NCBI RefSeq assembly: GCF_019049255.1
Contig: NZ_JAGMUJ010000085.1
Span: 1 to 46,935 of the forward strand
Reading direction: 5' to 3'
DNA: 46,935 nucleotides
DNA from: Streptomyces sp. AC558_RSS880
Lineage (GTDB): Bacteria; Actinomycetota; Actinomycetes; Streptomycetales; Streptomycetaceae
Shown here: positions 42,522-46,935 of the stretch, one piece after another
How positions within the stretch are numbered: the stretch's first letter is position 1
Layout of the letters: every line of letters begins with the position of its first letter
Program-made: the position numbers and the translations under genes
Notes under the pieces: generated by a model
Told to the model about the DNA's origin: nothing
What the model saw: only the letters and a program-made list of their open reading frames with translations
Database searches by the model: none

Positions 42522-42874
42522 CACCCGCCAGAACGCATCACGGGGTGACCGCGCACCCTTGCATTTTGCTGATTTGCAGGCATCAAAGCCGTCGGTGTGA
42601 AAGGCAGGGACAGCCACCGCACACGACACGGCCGACAAGCGGGCATACGGATCCGATTGCCGTCTCGTGAACGCGGCGAGGTAGCCAAGCGCTCATCCAC
42701 AAGGCATCCGGGAACGGAACTGGAAACGGGGAGCCGCCTCGCCTTTCACCTGGCCTAAAAGAGGGAAAGTCCCTGTTCGGAGCCGTACGCACCGGTGCAG
42801 TCACGTGACGGATACCGCGCCCGCCGAAGCCGCTCGTACGGTTGGGTAAACCCTACGAACTCCAAGGAAATCAC
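42522..42874. promoter_or_regulatory. Promoter region of the hydrolase operon
   Basis: 353 bp with no gene. It contains the shared 20-bp motif (42797-42816), a short inverted repeat AGGGA-AAG-TCCCT (42762-42774) and GGGTAAACCC (42844-42853). No clear terminator for the FUSC gene is visible. Confidence 0.5.
42797..42816 (+). promoter_or_regulatory. Copy C of the shared 20-bp intergenic motif
   Basis: GCAGTCACGTGACGGATACC carries the intact GTCACGTGAC palindrome and differs from copy A at one base. The eight bases upstream (GCACCGGT) match copy A at seven. It lies 58 bases before the ATG of the metallo-hydrolase gene, a position suited to an activator or repressor site. Confidence 0.7.
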
Positions 42875-43789
42875 ATGGAACAGATCACGCTCGGCAACGT
42901 CTCCATCACCCGCGTCTGGGAATATTACGGGTCCGTCGAAATGGAGCCCCACGCCTTCTTCCCGGAAAGCTCGCAGGAAGTCTGGAAGGACGGCGTCCAC
43001 TGGCTGGCCCCGCATTTCCTGGACTCCGAGACCAACATCGTGAATTCCGCGATCCAGACCTGGCTGCTGCGCAGCGGAGGCAAGACCATCCTCGTCGACA
43101 CCGGTGTGGGCAACCACAAGGAGCGCCCGTACGCGCCGGTCTGGAGCCACCTGGAGACGGACTTCCTGGCCAACCTCGCCCGGGCAGGTGTCCAGCCCGA
43201 GGACGTGGACATCGTGATCAACACGCATCTGCACATCGATCACGTCGGCTGGAACACGTACCTGGACGGGCGGAGTTGGGTTCCCACCTTTCCCAACGCC
43301 ACCTATCTGATGCCGAAGGACGACTTCGACTTCTGGAACCCGGCAAACGGCCACCAGCCGCTGCTCGGCCGCGGCAACCAGAACGTCTTCGAGGACAGCG
43401 TGGCCCCGGTGCACCAGGCCGGCCAGACGCTGCTGTGGGAGAACAGCCATCAAATCGACGCCGACCTGCGCCTGGACGCGGCTCCCGGACACACCCCCGG
43501 CTCCTCCGTGCTGACCCTCAGCTCCGGGACGGACCGCGCGGTGTTCGTCGGTGACCTGCTGCACAACCCGGTGCAGATCGTCGAGCCGGACGCCAACAGC
43601 TGCTTCTGCGAGGACCCCGCGGGCGCCCGCGCCACCCGCCGCAAGGTGCTGGGCTGGGCGGCCGACAACAACGCGCTCCTGATCCCCGCGCACCTGGGTG
43701 GTCACGGTGCCGCCGAAATCGCGCGTAACGGCAACACGTTCGACATCAAGGGCTGGGCGCCCTTCGCCCCGTACTCCGAGCAGGGCTGA
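42875..43789 (+). CDS. Metallo-beta-lactamase-fold hydrolase (lactonase-like)
   Basis: 304 aa, with the dinuclear zinc motif THLHIDH (His118, His120, Asp122, His123), DAAPGHTPGSS, VFVGDLLH and a final PAHLGGHG. This layout is shared by AHL-lactonase-like and related hydrolases of the superfamily; the actual substrate cannot be read. There is no signal peptide, so it is cytoplasmic. The ATG at 42875 follows AAGGAAA. The esterase starts 20 bases downstream, and the operon ends with RidA. A lactone- or ester-cleaving step in degradation or detoxification is likely. Confidence 0.83.
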   Translation: MEQITLGNVSITRVWEYYGSVEMEPHAFFPESSQEVWKDGVHWLAPHFLDSETNIVNSAIQTWLLRSGGKTILVDTGVGNHKERPYAPVWSHLETDFLANLARAGVQPEDVDIVINTHLHIDHVGWNTYLDGRSWVPTFPNATYLMPKDDFDFWNPANGHQPLLGRGNQNVFEDSVAPVHQAGQTLLWENSHQIDADLRLDAAPGHTPGSSVLTLSSGTDRAVFVGDLLHNPVQIVEPDANSCFCEDPAGARATRRKVLGWAADNNALLIPAHLGGHGAAEIARNGNTFDIKGWAPFAPYSEQG

Positions 43790-43809
43790 CGCCCCGGAAA
43801 GGCATAGCT

Positions 43810-45303
43810 GTGAGCCACGAACCCGAGCCCGTCGTCACCACCGCACAGGGAGCCGTCCGCGGTCTCCGTCAGGACGACGGCACCGCCACCTTCCTGAACA
43901 TCCCCTACGCCGCTCCTCCGATGGGCGCCGGCCGGTTCGCCCCGCCGCAGCCGCACGAGCCCTGGGACGGCGTACGGGACGCCACCGTGCCCGGCCCCAA
44001 CGCCCCGCAGTCCGAGCGGAAGCTCGGCAGCATCGACATGGCCCCCTACTTCGGCGCCGGCTGGAGCCGCGGCGAGGACTACCTCACCGTCAACGTCTTC
44101 CAGCCCACCACCGCGGACAGCGGCCTGCCCGTGATGGTGTTCGTCCACGGCGGCGGGTTCGTCGCCGGATCGACGCGGTCCGCGCTGTACGACGGGTCCG
44201 CCTTCGCCCGCGACGGCGTCGTCCTGGTCACACTCAACTACCGGCTGGGCATCGCCGGGTTCCTCGACATCCCCGGGGCGCCCGCCAACCGCGGCCTGCT
44301 CGATGTCGTCGCGGCGCTGCGCTGGGTGCGGGAGAACATCGCCGCCTTCGGCGGTGACCCGGACAACGTCACCCTCTTCGGCCAGTCGGCCGGGGCGACC
44401 GTCGTCGGCGGCATCCTCGCCACCCCTGAGGCCGCGGGCCTGTTCCGCCGGGCGATCGTGCAGAGCGGCAGCGGTCTGGGCGCGTTCACCACCGAGCAGG
44501 CCGCCCGCGTCACCAAGGCCGCGGCCGAGGAACTGGGCATCGAGCCGCACACCGACGCCTTCGCGGACATCTCCGACGAGCGCCTGGTGGAGGCCGCCTC
44601 CCGGCTCGCGGGCATCGACCTGCAGACCGAGACACACCACGATCCGCTGATCGGCCTCAGCCCCTTCAGCCTGGTGCTCGACACACAGCCTGCCGTCTCC
44701 GTCGGCGCCGGCCTGAGCGCTGATGTCGACCTGCTCATCGGGACCAACACCGAGGAGGGAAACCTCTACCTGGTCCCGGTGGACAAGTACGCCACCTCGA
44801 CCGCCGACGATGTCGACGATACGGCGGCGCGCTCGCACCCGAAGCCCGCGCAGCTCGTGGAGACGTACCGCACCACCCGCCCCGAGGCGTCCTTCGGTGA
44901 GCTGCGGTCGGCCATCATGGGCGACGCGCTGTTCGGAGCGGGTAGCTGGGCCCTGGTCGGCGCACATGCCGCCCACCCCCAGTCCGCCACGTTCAGCTAC
45001 GAGTTCGCCTGGCGCTCCCAGGCCCTGAGCGGAGACCTCGGCGCCACCCACACGATGGAACTCCCCTTCGTCTTCGACATCGCCGAACTCCCGCAGCTGG
45101 CGGGTGAGGGCGCCCTGCTCGGCCCCGGCAAACCCCCCGGGGACCTCGCCACCCGCACGCACGAGGCCTGGATCCGCTTCGCCAGGACCGGCAACCCCGG
45201 CTGGGACCAGTACGACACCACACGCCGGACCACGATGCGCATCGACGCCGAGTGGACCCAGGTCGACGACCCCCGCAGCCAGGAACGACAGGCCTGGGCC
45301 TGA
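43810..45303 (+). CDS. Type B carboxylesterase
   Basis: 497 aa alpha/beta hydrolase of the carboxylesterase B group. The N-terminal signature is NIPYAAPPMGAGRFAPPQPH. The oxyanion-hole motif is VFVHGGGFVAGS, the nucleophile Ser193 is in GQSAG, the acid is Glu315 (NTEEGN), and the base His414 is in ATHTMELPF. No signal peptide, so probably intracellular. It sits between the metallo-hydrolase and RidA in one operon. A GTG start at 43810 with GGAAAGG upstream is well placed. Confidence 0.9.
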   Translation: MSHEPEPVVTTAQGAVRGLRQDDGTATFLNIPYAAPPMGAGRFAPPQPHEPWDGVRDATVPGPNAPQSERKLGSIDMAPYFGAGWSRGEDYLTVNVFQPTTADSGLPVMVFVHGGGFVAGSTRSALYDGSAFARDGVVLVTLNYRLGIAGFLDIPGAPANRGLLDVVAALRWVRENIAAFGGDPDNVTLFGQSAGATVVGGILATPEAAGLFRRAIVQSGSGLGAFTTEQAARVTKAAAEELGIEPHTDAFADISDERLVEAASRLAGIDLQTETHHDPLIGLSPFSLVLDTQPAVSVGAGLSADVDLLIGTNTEEGNLYLVPVDKYATSTADDVDDTAARSHPKPAQLVETYRTTRPEASFGELRSAIMGDALFGAGSWALVGAHAAHPQSATFSYEFAWRSQALSGDLGATHTMELPFVFDIAELPQLAGEGALLGPGKPPGDLATRTHEAWIRFARTGNPGWDQYDTTRRTTMRIDAEWTQVDDPRSQERQAWA

Positions 45304-45309
45304 CCCCGT

Positions 45310-45329
45310 CGCACAGATCGCTCTGTGCG
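45310..45329. repeat. Short hairpin between esterase and RidA genes
   Basis: CGCACAG (45310-45316) and CTGTGCG (45323-45329) form a perfect 7-bp stem with a six-base loop. It is too weak to be a certain terminator and might tune expression or mRNA stability of the last gene. Confidence 0.4.
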
Positions 45330-45350
45330 CCCTTCCGTCAAGGACACACC

Positions 45351-45731
45351 ATGAAAACCGTCATCACCACCGAGAACGCACCCACTCCGGCAGCCCCGCT
45401 GTCCCAGGGCATCCGCAAGGGCCCGATCCTTCAGGTCTCCGGGCAACTCCCGGTCGACCCGGCCACCGGCGCGGTCGTCGGCACCACGGTCGCCGAGCAG
45501 ACCACGCAGACCCTGCGCAACGTCACCGCCGTACTCAAGGCGGCCGGCGCCGGACCGGAGGACGTCGTGATGCTCCGCGCTTACCTCACCGACCCCGCCC
45601 ACCTGCCCGAGCTGAACGAGGCGTACGCGGCGGCCGTCGGCGAACCGTTCCCCGCCCGCACCACCGTCTACATGCAGCTCCCTCCGGGACTGCTCGTGGA
45701 GATCGACGCCCTGGCAGTCCTGGACGACTGA
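45351..45731 (+). CDS. RidA-family enamine/imine deaminase
   Basis: 126 aa, the usual RidA length, starting at an ATG preceded by CAAGGAC. The conserved Arg103 (FPARTTV) and the C-terminal LLVEIDALAVL strand are present, as is SGQLPVDPATG near the N-terminus. RidA proteins hydrolyse reactive enamines or imines and often accompany catabolic pathways. Here it follows two hydrolases and may clear a nitrogen-containing breakdown product. It is the last gene before a strong terminator. Confidence 0.88.
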   Translation: MKTVITTENAPTPAAPLSQGIRKGPILQVSGQLPVDPATGAVVGTTVAEQTTQTLRNVTAVLKAAGAGPEDVVMLRAYLTDPAHLPELNEAYAAAVGEPFPARTTVYMQLPPGLLVEIDALAVLDD

Positions 45732-45746
45732 CTCGGCTCCAGGGCA

Positions 45747-45789
45747 AGGCCGGTCTGGCGCGGCCCCCGGGACCGCGCCAGACCGGCCT
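45747..45789. terminator. Strong bidirectional terminator hairpin
   Basis: AGGCCGGTCTGGCGCGG (45747-45763) pairs perfectly over 17 bp with CCGCGCCAGACCGGCCT (45773-45789) around a nine-base loop, 16 bases after the RidA stop. It closes the hydrolase operon. Confidence 0.88.
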
Positions 45790-45816
45790 CCGTCCCTGAA
45801 AGAGGAGAGGGACACG

Positions 45817-46662
45817 ATGGATGATCGCCTGTCGAGAGCGTGCGTCAACCTGAGGGTTGCACCGGCGAAACTGCTGGACGCCTTGTGCTCCCTGTCGGGG
45901 CGCCCTGCACCGCCCTCCGGTCCTCATCCGGCACGGCGCGTCTACGGGCGCGTACTGCACGCAGCGACCTCGCTGCCGCTGGGCGCGCTGCAACCGGGCG
46001 ACGTGAGCGCGGCCACCGAGGTGCGCGCCGGCTTCCTGAACGCCCACGTCCCGCCCCTGTCGGACGCGGTCGCCCGTTGCATCCAGCACACGGTCGACGA
46101 CCTGGGGCCCGCCGACCTGTGGACGCTGGCACGCTGTACCGCCATGACCCGCGACGACCTCGCATGGGGCGCCACCGCATCTCTGGCGCGAGAACGCCTC
46201 GAACAGCCGGACTCTCTGGACGACATCGCCGCGCAGGTCATCGTGGACGAAATCGCTGAACGGACCCCATGCCGGTGGGGCCGTCACCACAGCGACACGG
46301 CTCGTGCCGCGCTGTATCGGACTCTGGCCGACCTCGCCGATGTCCTCCTGGAAGTGTCGGAGTCCTCCCCGACGCCCCTGGCCTGGAGCACCGACGACAA
46401 CGTGAGGCGTTCCTCTACCGTGATTGGCGGAGTGGTCCACGACGTACTGGTCCAGAACGCGGAGAACCCACCCTCCTCCGCACAGCCCGTCTGGCACTAC
46501 CCCTCACCCCCTGCCGCACACACTGCCTGGCAGTGGCGTATCACGAACGGACCGACCGGCCGCGCTTCCCACGGTTGCGGGCCCTTCCCTTCCGCGCTCG
46601 CGGCACGGCACGCCGCCGAGTGCGCGATCACGGCCCTCGCCGCCGGGAAATGCAGCCTATGA
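45817..46662 (+). CDS. Hypothetical protein (281 aa)
   Basis: The ATG at 45817 is preceded by AAAGAGGAGAGG, an excellent ribosome site, and frame bias is normal. The protein is mostly polar and helical with no signal peptide or membrane segment. The first 180 residues are Ala/Leu/Arg-rich helices. The last 70 contain two Trp-rich strands (PVWHYPSP, AWQWRITNGPTG) and end with AARHAAECAITALAAG. I recognise no family. It follows a terminator, so it has its own promoter within 27 bases of non-coding DNA or is reached by read-through. Confidence 0.65.
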   Translation: MDDRLSRACVNLRVAPAKLLDALCSLSGRPAPPSGPHPARRVYGRVLHAATSLPLGALQPGDVSAATEVRAGFLNAHVPPLSDAVARCIQHTVDDLGPADLWTLARCTAMTRDDLAWGATASLARERLEQPDSLDDIAAQVIVDEIAERTPCRWGRHHSDTARAALYRTLADLADVLLEVSESSPTPLAWSTDDNVRRSSTVIGGVVHDVLVQNAENPPSSAQPVWHYPSPPAAHTAWQWRITNGPTGRASHGCGPFPSALAARHAAECAITALAAGKCSL

Positions 46663-46834
46663 GGGGCGTCGGCAGGTGAATCCGTGCCGATCCCGGACCA
46701 CCCCACACCGCGCCCCCACGGCTGCCGAAGCACGGATCTGCGCGCTGCGGCACGAGCGGAAGCTCGGCCCAGCACGATCGCCCCGGTCTTGGGCATACCC
46801 GCCTCGGGCCTTGACCCCGAATCCTGGACACGGG
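46663..46834. other. Intergenic region before a terminal IS element
   Basis: No gene seen. TCCTGGACACGGGTTATG near 46822-46839 is probably the outer end of the IS3 element that runs off the window, since IS3 ends often contain TGGACAC. Confidence 0.4.
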
Positions 46835-46935
46835 TTATGCGGCTGGTGCCAGCGTAGTTGATGTTGTTCGGGAGGCCGTCTCGTAGGCGATCGGGCTGCG
46901 GTGTCCGAGACGGGAGTGACGGCGTCGGGTGTTGT
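46835..46935 (-). CDS. IS3-family transposase, 3' end (partial)
   Basis: The last bases, read on the reverse strand, encode NTRRRHSRLGHRSPIAYE and a short tail ending in a TAA at 46835-46837. This is the standard C-terminus of an IS3 OrfB transposase. The rest lies outside the window, so whether the element is intact is unknown. Confidence 0.75.
   Translation of the reverse strand, partial: NTRRRHSRLGHRSPIAYETASRTTSTTLAPAA

Noticed and set aside
42559..42580. TTGCA direct repeats spaced ten bases apart upstream of the hydrolase operon
   Set aside because: Short and present once, about 300 bases from the start codon; probably chance.
1..46935. CRISPR arrays, rRNA, tRNA, integrase or att sites
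   Set aside because: Looked for repeat-spacer patterns, tRNA-like ends and integrase motifs; none were seen. The mobile DNA here is all insertion sequences.

Overview
The window looks like a Streptomyces (or close actinomycete) chromosome segment. It has very high GC, strongly GC-biased third codon positions, frequent GTG starts, and TTA leucine codons in only three recognisable genes. It reads as accessory DNA: a large lipid/polyketide locus, a group of efflux, hydrolase and redox genes, and many broken insertion sequences.

1-2347: an internally deleted IS6-type transposase remnant at the left edge, a small membrane protein of unknown role (729-1451), and a gene-poor stretch holding only an IS110 N-terminal scrap.

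2348-8063: a tightly coupled six-gene operon. It encodes an NAD(P)-dependent SDR, a UbiA-type membrane prenyltransferase, a geranylgeranyl-reductase-family flavoprotein, a type III polyketide synthase, an ICMT-like membrane methyltransferase and a second flavoprotein monooxygenase. The set resembles the phenolic-lipid (srs) and alkyl-O-dihydrogeranyl-methoxyhydroquinone (agq) pathways: alkylresorcinol formation, O-methylation, ring hydroxylation, prenylation and reduction of the prenyl chain.

8119-9426: a complete-looking IS3 element. 9775-28190: a divergent SAM methyltransferase (minus strand), then a stand-alone thioester-reductase-like SDR, a PfaD-type FMN enoyl reductase and two giant PUFA-synthase-like proteins. 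The first (2084 aa) is KS-AT-ACP-KR-DH. The second (2659 aa) is KS-CLF-AT-DH-DH-DH with an unusual tail. The main hypothesis is that this secondary-lipid synthase makes a long, possibly unsaturated acyl chain that either primes the type III PKS or is released reductively. Two differently deleted copies of the same IS6-like element, in inverted orientation, bracket the whole biosynthetic region.

28258-29594: nested IS6-like and IS256 remnants. 29824-35693: a secreted SGNH hydrolase with three fibronectin-III domains, divergent from a large LuxR-type (LAL) ATPase regulator. 35700-40200: IS3 and IS5-type debris around a GNAT pseudogene, and an intact nitroreductase/TetR pair. 40266-46662: a FUSC-family exporter, an operon of metallo-beta-lactamase-fold hydrolase, carboxylesterase and RidA protein closed by a strong terminator, and an unknown protein. 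The right edge carries the 3' end of another IS3 transposase.

A near-identical 20-bp sequence lies in three intergenic regions: between the SGNH and LuxR genes, upstream of the FUSC exporter, and upstream of the hydrolase operon. This suggests an undescribed small regulon. All functional calls come from reading motifs by eye; no database search was run.
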